Under the pieces are notes generated by a model. It saw only the letters and a program-made list of their open reading frames with translations. It was not told the DNA's origin and did no database searches. A DNA stretch of 64,000 nt from Candidatus Bathyarchaeota archaeon (lineage in GTDB: Archaea; Thermoproteota; Bathyarchaeia; Bathyarchaeales; DTEX01), in the NCBI GenBank assembly GCA_025059045.1, contig JANXEA010000008.1:1-64000 (forward strand), written 5' to 3'. Position 1 is the stretch's first letter. Each line of letters begins with the position of its first letter. This document shows positions 27,676 through 34,794 of the stretch, one piece after another. The translations under genes were made by a program, and so were the position numbers.

Positions 27676-29031
27676 TTAATAGCATTTTTCTTTGAAGTTG
27701 CAAGATTGACACTTACTAGGTTTTCTGGTCGGTATTGCTTTTCTTTCTTTCTTCCAATATTTTAGTGCCCATTCTAGCTCTTGTCTTGCTTCTTCAATTT
27801 CGAAGTTGCTTATAAAAACCCTTACTGGTTGGCCGTCGATTTTCTTCTCAAAAGTATCTATATTTTTGTGTTCTAGTATCATGTTTTCAATTTCTGTTTT
27901 TATTTTTTCTGGATTACGGCATGTTTGAGGGGCTAGAACTAAAGCATACTTCAAGGTTCGCGTCTTGAATCCAATTAAGTTTAGGAGTAGACAGTATAAT
28001 TTTGCTTGGATGTGATGGTCACGCCATGGGCGTTGGGTTTTAGTGAACTTATATTCGATTAGGGTTTTTGCTTCCCCACCCTTAAAGATTACCATATCAG
28101 GCATACCAATCAAAAAGATGTCTCCGTATTTCGCTATGAGAGGCATTTCCCTCACTTTCACCAGCATTCCTGCAGATATTTTCGCCCATAGAGATTCCAT
28201 GTTAATTTTTTCGGTTCCTTCTAAGAGTTTTTTGTGGATCTCCCGTCCGAGCAACATTTCCTTAGTTTCTTCTTCGCCGTATGGACAGACGAGTTCAACC
28301 TTCTTTTCGCAGTAGTATTGCCTGGCTATTAAGGAGATGCGTATGGCAGGTACTCCAAACCTGAGATGGCTTTCTCCACTTCTTAAGACTCTAGCCAACT
28401 CTTTGATTGTTTTCCTAAAGTTATTTAGGCTGTTTCGCCATTCAGGCCAGAATTCTCCGGCAAGCATATCCATTAATAGAAGACTTTTCGAAGACTTCGC
28501 GTATCTATAGGCTTCTTCTACTAGCTCTTTCCCATTTACGCCTGATAGCTTTTCTTTAAAGTACGGAAGAAACCATGGATGTATCGAGTAAACAATTCTT
28601 CTGCCATCTTTCTTTTCAGCGATAAGTAAATGCGTCTTTTTCAATCCATCTACTCTTCTAAGTAAGTATCGCCGTGCTTTCTTCTCATCAAGAAATTTAG
28701 AGGTTATTATGCCAAAGGCGGCTTCCGGGATTCTATGAGACAATACTTTCCGAACTAACTCATACTCCGCTATCTCTCTTTTAGTTTTAGGACCTGACAG
28801 TAAAACATGTAGGATGAGCCTTTCAAACCAACGTAAATGCTTGATAACCCTACTATGCTCAAGCAGATCGTCAGGAGAATAAAACTTCAAAATCTCCTTA
28901 ATCATCACATCTTTTCTATTCCCGGTTTTAATCCCTCTACTTTTAAGCATTTCCCCTAGCATTGATTTCGTAAAACGGGAGTTCACAAAATCGTACAAGA
29001 CTTTTCTAAGCTCAGATTCTATGGCTGACAT
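27676..29031 (-). CDS. Cas4/Dna2-like PD-(D/E)XK iron-sulfur nuclease with long N-terminal extension
   Basis: 451 residues. The C-terminal 220 are Cas4-like: LIARQYYCEKKVELVCPYGEEE (first cysteine), LLGREIHKKLLEG, a middle LIGMPDMVIFKG (catalytic Asp), TLIEYKFTKTQRPW (E-x-K), HHIQAKLYCLLLN and a final CQSCNFKEKCY cluster. Together four cysteines could hold a 4Fe-4S centre, as in Cas4 and the AddB/Dna2 nucleases. Residues 1-225 are not part of normal Cas4. They include a helical start with SAP-like features (LGEMLKSRGIKTGNRKDVM) and a winged-helix-like piece around LLSGPKTKREIAEYELV. There is no CRISPR array or other cas gene in the window. The gene stands alone beside a mobile-element graveyard. 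Confidence 0.7.
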   Translation of the reverse strand: MSAIESELRKVLYDFVNSRFTKSMLGEMLKSRGIKTGNRKDVMIKEILKFYSPDDLLEHSRVIKHLRWFERLILHVLLSGPKTKREIAEYELVRKVLSHRIPEAAFGIITSKFLDEKKARRYLLRRVDGLKKTHLLIAEKKDGRRIVYSIHPWFLPYFKEKLSGVNGKELVEEAYRYAKSSKSLLLMDMLAGEFWPEWRNSLNNFRKTIKELARVLRSGESHLRFGVPAIRISLIARQYYCEKKVELVCPYGEEETKEMLLGREIHKKLLEGTEKINMESLWAKISAGMLVKVREMPLIAKYGDIFLIGMPDMVIFKGGEAKTLIEYKFTKTQRPWRDHHIQAKLYCLLLNLIGFKTRTLKYALVLAPQTCRNPEKIKTEIENMILEHKNIDTFEKKIDGQPVRVFISNFEIEEARQELEWALKYWKKERKAIPTRKPSKCQSCNFKEKCY

Positions 29032-29149
29032 TTTACAACTATATTTAGTTTAACTTTCCAATCTAAATAAAAGACTGTTCTTATATTTGCCTTTTTTTGG
29101 CTCTTGGAGTACTCTATTTTTAAATTAACGAGATTCTACCCTTCTTCTT

Positions 29150-29203
29150 GATTTTCTCCTTAAGTGCCTTCTATCCATTTCTCTGTTCTTTTTGGGGAGA
29201 AGT
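29150..29203. repeat. Dispersed repeat with inverted-repeat ends, copy 2
   Basis: ATTTTCTCCTTAAG at the left and GGGGAGAAG at the right hold the same spacing as the copy at 27157-27210 and most middle bases agree. Arms are more decayed here (TTCTCC/GGAGAA remains). The right end passes directly into the integrase remnant that starts at 29191. The two copies flank the Cas4-like nuclease gene. Confidence 0.5.
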
Positions 29204-29310
29204 TAAGCAAGATTGCCAGAAACATAAACGAGGCTAAAGAACTAATATAGGCTGGCTTCGAGTATATCTGCGAAATAGACGGAGTAAAAATGTTTAGAAA
29301 ACCGAAATAG
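29191..29310 (+). pseudogene. Tyrosine integrase C-terminal remnant
   Basis: Translated in this frame it reads KIARNINEAKELI, a TAG stop (29248-29250), then AGFEYICEIDGVKMFRKPK and TAG. It lines up with the last 40 residues of the integrase pseudogene at 30952-31936 (EEACKLIEAGFEYVCDFN and FRKRK). Only the tail after the catalytic tyrosine is left. A tRNA T-arm-like sequence follows 23 bases later, just as tRNA-Leu follows the other integrase. I read it as the relic of a second or tandem element. Confidence 0.75.
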
Positions 29311-29332
29311 GCAAGAAATATGCTGATGAGTC

Positions 29333-29375
29333 TGCGGGGGTTCGAATCCCACCGCTAGCTGGAGATATCCCCCGC
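29333..29375. repeat. Possible attachment-site relic: tRNA T-arm-like sequence with GC-rich inverted repeat
   Basis: GCGGGGG (29334-29340) and CCCCCGC (29369-29375) are inverted, and between them is TTCGAATCCCACC, a T-loop and stem. TGCGGGGG also occurs at the 3' end of the tRNA-Leu gene (31968-31975), so the two could be the duplicated core of an integrated element (29.3-32.0 kb). It cannot fold into a complete tRNA. Confidence 0.45.
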
Positions 29376-29545
29376 AATATCTCATCTCATTTTTTGTTTT
29401 TAAATTTTTAATCTTCAAAATCTAGACAATGCCAGAAGAAAAGGTGAAACAGATGTATGCCCCATAGTGTTTTTACTGAATTTTTTATTAGGTTAATTTA
29501 AGTTATGATTTAATACAAATTTTGCTTGCTTTGTTTTACATTTAT

Positions 29546-29560
29546 GTAAAGCTTAAATAG
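29546..29560 (+). promoter_or_regulatory. BRE/TATA promoter of the vapBC operon
   Basis: GTAAAGCTTAAATAG matches an archaeal BRE followed by a TATA box. It ends 27 bases before the antitoxin start at 29588, so the transcript would be nearly leaderless. Antitoxin binding near here would be the expected autoregulation. Confidence 0.6.
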
Positions 29561-29587
29561 TAATGTTTTATTAGTAATACTGAAGAG

Positions 29588-29821
29588 ATGAAAATGTCTG
29601 ATGCAGTAATAAGTGTAAGAGTCCCCAGGGAGCTCAAGAAGGAGCTAAAGAAGCATGAAGTTAATATTAGTGAAGTGGTTAGGAGGGCCCTTGAGGAGGA
29701 GGTGCGCAGGAGAAAGATGAAGAGGCTTCAGGAGGCTGCGGCTAAGCTAGGAGAGTTCTTCGCAGGGATACCCGATGAGGAGATTATTAAGAGCGTTAAG
29801 ATGGCCAGGATGGAAAGATGA
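29588..29821 (+). CDS. vapB: VapB-like ribbon-helix-helix antitoxin
   Basis: 77 residues (start ATG 29588 or the ATG two codons on). SDAVISVRVPRELKKELKKHE supplies the DNA-binding beta strand with alternating residues, and NISEVVRRALEEEVRRRK the first helices of an RHH fold. The C-terminal 30 residues (KLGEFFAGIPDEEIIKSVK) would wrap the toxin. It overlaps the VapC start by four bases (ATGA), the usual layout for toxin-antitoxin pairs. As a DNA-binding antitoxin it probably represses its own promoter. The pair sits inside the decayed integrated element. Confidence 0.85.
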   Translation: MKMSDAVISVRVPRELKKELKKHEVNISEVVRRALEEEVRRRKMKRLQEAAAKLGEFFAGIPDEEIIKSVKMARMER

Positions 29822-30246
29822 AGTGTCTTATGGATTCAAGCGCCATAATTCTAGTGCTCAAATGGTTGAAGGAGAAATCTGTAGAAGCTCTTAATGGGCA
29901 TGCAACCCTCAACTTGGCTTATTATGAGATAAATAACGTGATTTGGAAGCAATGCGCAATAGGGGGTTCTATAAATCTTCAAGAAGCAATAAATAGAGCC
30001 AAAGAAGCAGCGCAAATCTTGGAAATTATGAGCATGGAGGAGTTGAGGTCAGCTGAAGATGTCGGCGAAACCATGAAGTACGCCGTAGAGCAAAGACTAA
30101 CATTCTACGATGCGTCATATCTCCAAAAGGCGAAGAGCAAGGATTATGTGCTGGTAACGGAAGATAAAGAACTCTCTGAAAAATCTGGAAATGTTGGCGT
30201 CAAAGCAATAACCGTAAAAGAGTACTTAAACCTAATTAAACTTTGA
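29818..30246 (+). CDS. vapC: VapC-like PIN-domain ribonuclease toxin
   Basis: 142 residues. The PIN active-site acids are present: CLMDSSAIILVL (Asp at residue 6), NLAYYEINNVIWK (Glu near 40), QRLTFYDASYLQKA (Asp near 98) and LVTEDKELSEK (Asp near 118). This is a complete metal-dependent endoribonuclease fold, typically cutting tRNA or rRNA to stop growth when the antitoxin is lost. Its start overlaps the end of vapB. It is the only apparently intact operon inside the mobile remnant, so it may be kept by addiction. Confidence 0.88.
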   Translation: MKCLMDSSAIILVLKWLKEKSVEALNGHATLNLAYYEINNVIWKQCAIGGSINLQEAINRAKEAAQILEIMSMEELRSAEDVGETMKYAVEQRLTFYDASYLQKAKSKDYVLVTEDKELSEKSGNVGVKAITVKEYLNLIKL

Positions 30247-30250
30247 GCAA

Positions 30251-30349
30251 AACTTTACCTACCCAAAAATCCTCGAAATCATTCAGAACAACATGGACCT
30301 GGGAAGAATAGAGGAACTATTCCCGGCGATATCAGAGACCGAAGAATGA
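30251..30349 (+). pseudogene. C-terminal fragment of an unidentified gene
   Basis: Directly after vapC a frame reads NFTYPKILEIIQNNMDLG and RIEELFPAISETEE before TGA at 30347-30349. The TGA overlaps the ATG of the DUF45 pseudogene. It has coding character but no start. In intact loci a DUF45 peptidase gene often follows a type I restriction gene (hsdR) with this ATGA overlap, so an hsdR tail is a possibility, not a firm match. Confidence 0.4.
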
Positions 30350-30766
30350 AAACAGAAGAAGCCTACAAAGAACTCCAGCATATAATCATAGAGATAAACG
30401 AGATACAAGCAAGGAGAAAGGAGCCAAGCGGCAGAGAGTTAAGCATAATACTACCACTCGAAAGAGCCATTAGAAAATCACAACAACTAATAAACTCAGT
30501 CAAAACATTAATAGGCGAATACTCAACTAAAACAGGCTTCAAACCAGAGAAGATAACGATCAGACGGCAGAAAACAAGGTGGGTAAGCTGCTCAAGCAGC
30601 GGAAGCATAAGCCTAAACCTAAAACTCATATGCCTACTAGAAAACGTAGTCCACCATAAAGTAACCTACCTAAAACACAGAAAACATAATAAAGCATTCT
30701 GGCAAACAGTAAGCCAACGATACCCCGGACTATAAGCAGATAGAAAAGAAACTACTCGAACAATGA
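30346..30766 (+). pseudogene. DUF45/YgjP-like metallopeptidase, degenerate
   Basis: 129 residues up to a TAA at 30733-30735. After a helical start, KITIRRQKTRWVSCSSSGSI and LNLKLICLLE belong to the YgjP-like peptidase family, but the normal RWGSCSS is RWVSCSS. The zinc motif HE-x2-H reads HHKVTYLKHRKHNKAFW, with the catalytic glutamate changed to lysine and a histidine to tyrosine. A one-base insertion near 30727 then breaks the frame: in the +1 frame YKQIEKKLLEQ continues to TGA 30764-30766. It is a dead copy of the gene. Codon use is heavy in CTA/ATA/AAA, unlike flanking genes. Confidence 0.75.
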
Positions 30767-30910
30767 TTCATGACCGAAAAACTATTCAAAAACCTAACGA
30801 AAAATGGTTAGATTAAATAGCGTTATTTCAAAGGTTAAAAAGAAAAGGAAAAATTTAGAGGGACAGTATGCTCTGCCTGTATCCTTAATCTTCTTATAGA
30901 GCCCATAAGC

Positions 30911-30920
30911 CTATAAATAT
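30911..30920 (+). promoter_or_regulatory. TATA box before the integrase pseudogene
   Basis: CTATAAATAT lies about 32 bases upstream of the GTG at 30952 and is preceded by purine-rich bases. It is well placed for the integrase transcript. A small GC-rich palindrome (CTCC-GGAAGG-CGGAG, about 30938-30952) lies between the two. Confidence 0.45.
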
Positions 30921-30951
30921 TGATTGCCGATTATGCGCTCCGGAAGGCGGA

Positions 30952-31936
30952 GTGATAAACTCGGCTGGGACCGTGCTGGTCCCAATGGAGGAGAAAGCAT
31001 ACGCCGAAAGCCGGGCTGCGGGAGCCACGGAAGCACGATCTGAATCCTTAACCCTCCATCAGAGCGTGGCAAAGATCTTTGAATATGCTTGGGCGCTTAA
31101 GAAAGAGGGCTACGCTGAGCAGACAATACATGGACGCGTAAAATTCTTAAAGAGGCTTGTAAAATTAGGCGCAAACCTCTATGACCCTGAGTCCATTAAA
31201 GAGGTGATCGCCAAACAGAGGTGGAGCGCTGGCAGAAAGGAACTCGCCGTGTAGACGTACAGCGGTTTCCTGAAGGTTTTCGGTGGAAAGTGGGATCCGC
31301 CAAAATATAAGAGGGTTAGGAAGCTACCATTCATACCATTGGAAAGCGAGATTGACTAGTTAATCGCTGGCTGTGGACCTAAAACAGCGGCTTTACTCCA
31401 ACTCCTAAAAGAGACAGGCATGAGAATAGGTGAGGCATGGAGGTTGAAATTGGTTGATGTAGACTTCGGTAATAATACAATAAGAATAACACCTGAAAAA
31501 AGGGAGTGAACCTAGAATATTCAGGGTTTCTGATAAGCTCATGAGCATGCTGAAAACCCTACAGAAAGACTCCGAAAGCGAAAGAGTATTCCAGAAGTCG
31601 CTTAAGAGCCAAAAGAGACTATTCTATAAGGCCAGAAAGAAAGTGTCTGAGAAACTGAAGAACCCCAGAATAAGGCAAATAAGCTTCCACACATTCCGCC
31701 ACTGGAAAGCCACAATGGAATACGCTAAAACGAAAGATATCCTAAATGTGATGCGCATACTGGGGCATAAAGACATTAAGAATACACTCGTCTACACGCA
31801 GCTCGTGGACTTCAGCGGAGATGAATACGTGGCTAAGGTAGCCCGCACCGAGGAGGAAGCCTGCAAACTCATTGAAGCCGGATTCGAGTATGTATGCGAC
31901 TTCAACGACAACAAAATCTTCAGGAAACGCAAATAA
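30952..31936 (+). pseudogene. Tyrosine recombinase (integrase), broken by stops and a frameshift
   Basis: Pieces across this stretch join into one phage/plasmid-type integrase: SAM-like N-terminal domain (YAWALKKEGYAEQTIHGRV), core with KETGMRIGEAWRLKLVD (catalytic Arg), then FHTFRHWKATMEYA (HxxR), RILGHKDIKNTLVYTQL (His and the tyrosine nucleophile) and a tail ending FRKRK. It is interrupted by TAG at 31252-31254, TAG at 31357-31359 and a +1 shift in an A run near 31496-31501. Parts on either side are well conserved, so loss is recent. It ends 32 bases from the 3' end of tRNA-Leu on the opposite strand, as expected for an element integrated there. Confidence 0.88.
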
Positions 31937-31967
31937 CCCGAAGCTGTGAGGGGGGTTCATCCAAAAG

Positions 31968-32097
31968 TGCGGGGGGTGGGATTTGAACCCACGAACCCCT
32001 ATGGGACGGGATCTTGAGTCTTACGCGCATTCGGCGTTTGGCCGTTTGCTCCGCGCATCTTGTCCTTTTTTGGTTGACCTGGCTCTGCTACCCCCGC
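31968..32097 (-). tRNA. tRNA-Leu (CAA) with two introns
   Basis: Acceptor strands GCGGGGG (32091-32097) and CCCCCGC (31969-31975), discriminator A at 31968. The T arm is GTGGG-TTCAAAT-CCCAC and there is a long class II variable arm. Two insertions must be removed. Intron B, 30 nt (32021-32050), splits the anticodon stem at 29/30: GCGC pairs with GCGT, with GGA and AAG bulges cut to join CGG with GA, giving CGGGA-CTCAAGA-TCCCG. Intron A, 14-15 nt (32059/32060-32073), lies in the D arm, with a GTC/GAC helix around A-rich sequence. Its removal restores GCA/TGC D-stem pairs. Mature length is about 85 nt. CCA is not encoded. Confidence 0.85.
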
Positions 32098-32216
32098 ATC
32101 TTGAGATTTTAGGTTTTCGCCGCTAATATTCCTTTCTGGTTTCTTATTCTGATAAACTTTATAATTCCTTTAGATGTCACTATTAGACATGTTTGGTTGG
32201 TGTTTGGGTGGTTAGT

Positions 32217-33974
32217 ATGAGCTACGAGGAGCGGTTTATTAGGGAGCGGATTGATCTTTCCGGTTTCTGGTACTTTAGGGTTGATCCGAGGGATGCTGGT
32301 GAGCTGGAGAAGTGGTTTGAGGAGAGGGATCTCAGGGGTTGGGACAAACTCTATGTTCCAGCGTCTTGGAACGAGCAGGATTCTGCCTACACTTGGTACA
32401 TGGGTGTGGCTTGGTATGCAAGGGAATTCTATGTCCCCGGAGATTGGAAGGACAAAGTTGTTTCTCTGTGTTTTGAGGGTGTAAATTATAAGGCTAAGGT
32501 CTGGGTTAATGGGGTCTTTCTCGGGGAGCATGAGGGGGGATTCACACCTTTCAGTTTCAGGGTTGAAGGCGCGTTGAGGATTGGGGGGGATAATATCCTT
32601 TTCGTCAGGGTTGATAATACGCTATCGAAGAGAACTATTCCTCCTGGGGAGGGTATGAATCAGACCTACTTCGACTTTTTCCATTATGGCGGTATTCATC
32701 GTGAGGTATACTTGACATGCCTTCCGAGGCTTTACATAAAGGATGTCATCCTGAGGACGGATATTAAGAATGGAGATGGATTAGTCGATGCTGATGTCTC
32801 TTTTGTGAATGAGACGGCTGAACGCTACTTCTGCAAGCTGATGCTTGAGGTTTTTGATGGCCCTGAGATTGCTGCGCAGAAGCCTGTTCGATTCATTATT
32901 GGTCCAAACTCTGAGAAGGTTGTAAATGAGAAGGTTGTCATTAAAGCGGCGAAGCTTTGGAGCCCGGAGTCCCCTCACCTCTATCGGTTTAGAGTGACCG
33001 TCTCACATGATGAGGGCATATGCGACACCTATGAGGAGAGGTTTGGGGTAAGAACAATCAGGGTTGAGGGCGGAAGGATCCTGCTTAATGGTCGCCCAGT
33101 CTTTTTGAAGGGATGCGCACGGCATGAAGATTTCCCCATTATGGGCAAAGCTCTGCCTGGAGCGGTACTAAGAAAAGATTTCGGCCTGATGAAGGAGATC
33201 GGATGTAATTCCTTCCGGACATCCCATTATCCCTACTCTAGGGCGCATCTTGACCTTGCAGATGAGTATGGCTTCATGGTCATACTTGAGATGCCGATGG
33301 TTGGGCTGTGTCGGCATATTGAGAGGCTTGATGACCCTGAGCTGATGGAGAAGATGAAAAGGATGACTCGGGAGGCTATAGAGCGTGACAGGAACCGACC
33401 TTCAGTAATCATGTACAGTCTATTTAATGAACCGGACAGCGATAGGGAAGAGTTTCGAACGTTGCTGAAGGAGGTTGCAGAAGAAGCCAGAAAAGCTGAT
33501 CCTACTAGACCGATAACGTTTGTTTCTTACAGGCACCTAGAAGATAAGGCGCTTGACATGGTCGATGTCCTCTGCCACAACTTCTATTATGGGTGGTATA
33601 ACCTCTGCGGAGAACTTGATAAGGCTGAAAAAATGCTGAGCGAAACGCTGGATGAGATCCACAGGAGATTTCCGGATAAACCTATTATTGTCACCGAGTT
33701 CGGCGCAGATGCCATTGTAGGAGTCCACCGAAACCCACCCGAGATGTGGTCTGAGGAATATCAGGCCGAATTGATAAAGACTTACTGGAAGGTTCTACGC
33801 TCAAAGCCCTATGTCGTTGGAGGTCACATTTGGAACTTCGCGGATTTCAGGGTTGGACAGAGCCCAAGAAGAACAACATTAAACAGGAAGGGAATCTTCA
33901 CAAGGACAAGAGAGCCAAAGTTATCTGTGAATGTCGTTAAAGAATTATTCCAGAAAACCCCGACCTTTCTCTAG
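32217..33974 (+). CDS. GH2 family beta-glycosidase, paralogue of the 24182 gene
   Basis: 585 residues from ATG 32217, which has GGGTGG six bases upstream and aligns with the start of the paralogue; TTG 32193 is an upstream option. Same three-domain order, with VNYKAKVWVNGVFLGEHEGG in the jelly roll, the acid/base glutamate in VIMYSLFNEPDSD and the nucleophile in IIVTEFGADAIVG. Long stretches of protein and some DNA are almost the same as in the other copy, so this is a duplication. It is separated from its sister by 6 kb that includes the accessory island. Substrate may differ, since residues around the active-site loops (GCARHEDF against GFGRHEDF) vary. Confidence 0.9.
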   Translation: MSYEERFIRERIDLSGFWYFRVDPRDAGELEKWFEERDLRGWDKLYVPASWNEQDSAYTWYMGVAWYAREFYVPGDWKDKVVSLCFEGVNYKAKVWVNGVFLGEHEGGFTPFSFRVEGALRIGGDNILFVRVDNTLSKRTIPPGEGMNQTYFDFFHYGGIHREVYLTCLPRLYIKDVILRTDIKNGDGLVDADVSFVNETAERYFCKLMLEVFDGPEIAAQKPVRFIIGPNSEKVVNEKVVIKAAKLWSPESPHLYRFRVTVSHDEGICDTYEERFGVRTIRVEGGRILLNGRPVFLKGCARHEDFPIMGKALPGAVLRKDFGLMKEIGCNSFRTSHYPYSRAHLDLADEYGFMVILEMPMVGLCRHIERLDDPELMEKMKRMTREAIERDRNRPSVIMYSLFNEPDSDREEFRTLLKEVAEEARKADPTRPITFVSYRHLEDKALDMVDVLCHNFYYGWYNLCGELDKAEKMLSETLDEIHRRFPDKPIIVTEFGADAIVGVHRNPPEMWSEEYQAELIKTYWKVLRSKPYVVGGHIWNFADFRVGQSPRRTTLNRKGIFTRTREPKLSVNVVKELFQKTPTFL

Positions 33975-33985
33975 TGTAGCACGGC

Positions 33986-34669
33986 CTATTGGATTGATGT
34001 CCCCACATTTCTCCCCTCGATAGCTAACGCTATATTGCTAGGCTTAAACCCGTTCACAACCACCATCTTTATACGCTTCTTTTTTAGTAAACGGACTGCT
34101 TGAGGGTCAACAATCTGGTGAATACCTGCCTCATGCTTATCATGAGGCATGAAGCGGTCTAACTCCTCAAAACTCACAAAATCAAGTTTTACGGCGTCAG
34201 CATATCTCTTCGGATCCCTAGTATATATTCCATCCTGATTCGTGGCCTTTATTATTAGATCGGCGTTAACCTTCGACGCAATTAATGCTGCAACAGTGTC
34301 CGTTGTCATTCCAGGTTTCAGTCCTCCCATGATAACAATTCCCCTTTTATTAAGGATTCTTAACGCATCCCTAATCGTCTCCGGTATTCTCTTCCATTCA
34401 GAACCGCCTATGCACATCGCTAAGATCTGAGCGAAAAGTCTTGAGACGGTGATTGCGGCCTCATCTTGCTCAGGTTCAGCTAAGCCTACATCCCTAGCCA
34501 GCCTTATGAACTCACGTGCAGGTTCACCTCCTCCTACGACCACGACTAAACGGTGGCCTTGACCTCTCAGATTTTGTAGGATATTAGCGTATTCTCTTAT
34601 GAGATGTGGGTTCGGCGGAGACCCTATGACAGATCCGCCGATGCGAACAACGACATTCAAACCGGGCAT
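33986..34669 (-). CDS. pyrH: UMP kinase, archaeal type
   Basis: 227 residues, the normal size. It has the amino-acid-kinase fold: NVVVRIGGSVIGSP at the N-terminus, VVVVGGGEPAREFIRLARD, then IVIMGGLKPGMTTDTVAALIA, LIIKATNQDGIYTRDPKRY and a C-terminal IKMVVVNGFKPSNIALAI. It phosphorylates UMP to UDP with ATP in pyrimidine nucleotide synthesis. A TATA box 22 bases before the ATG suggests a leaderless mRNA. It is divergent from the MBL-fold hydrolase gene. Confidence 0.93.
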   Translation of the reverse strand: MPGLNVVVRIGGSVIGSPPNPHLIREYANILQNLRGQGHRLVVVVGGGEPAREFIRLARDVGLAEPEQDEAAITVSRLFAQILAMCIGGSEWKRIPETIRDALRILNKRGIVIMGGLKPGMTTDTVAALIASKVNADLIIKATNQDGIYTRDPKRYADAVKLDFVSFEELDRFMPHDKHEAGIHQIVDPQAVRLLKKKRIKMVVVNGFKPSNIALAIEGRNVGTSIQ

Positions 34670-34690
34670 AAGAAAATATTTTAGACTCTC

Positions 34691-34700
34691 ACTATAAATA
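34691..34700 (-). promoter_or_regulatory. TATA box of the UMP kinase gene
   Basis: On the minus strand TATTTATAGT lies 22 bases ahead of ATG 34669. That spacing puts the transcription start at or next to the start codon, so the mRNA is probably leaderless. Confidence 0.55.
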
Positions 34701-34747
34701 GCTCATCGCTCTTCATAGAGCCCGCCCCAAGCATGATACCATATCCC

Positions 34748-34755
34748 TATAAATA
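34748..34755 (+). promoter_or_regulatory. TATA box of the MBL-fold hydrolase gene
   Basis: TATAAATA lies about 40 bases before ATG 34795. Because ATG 34759 would then be upstream of the expected transcription start, the element decides the start codon in favour of 34795. Confidence 0.6.
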
Positions 34756-34794
34756 TGAATGGACATTCTTCATTTTTCGGAGCTAGATTGGTTT

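Noticed and set aside
27676-29031. A CRISPR-Cas locus because of the Cas4-like protein.
   Set aside because: No direct-repeat array and no cas1, cas2 or effector genes are seen within the window.
29333-29375. A complete tRNA gene suggested by the T-arm-like sequence.
   Set aside because: No D arm, anticodon arm or matching 5' acceptor strand is found upstream; only a T-arm-like piece is present.
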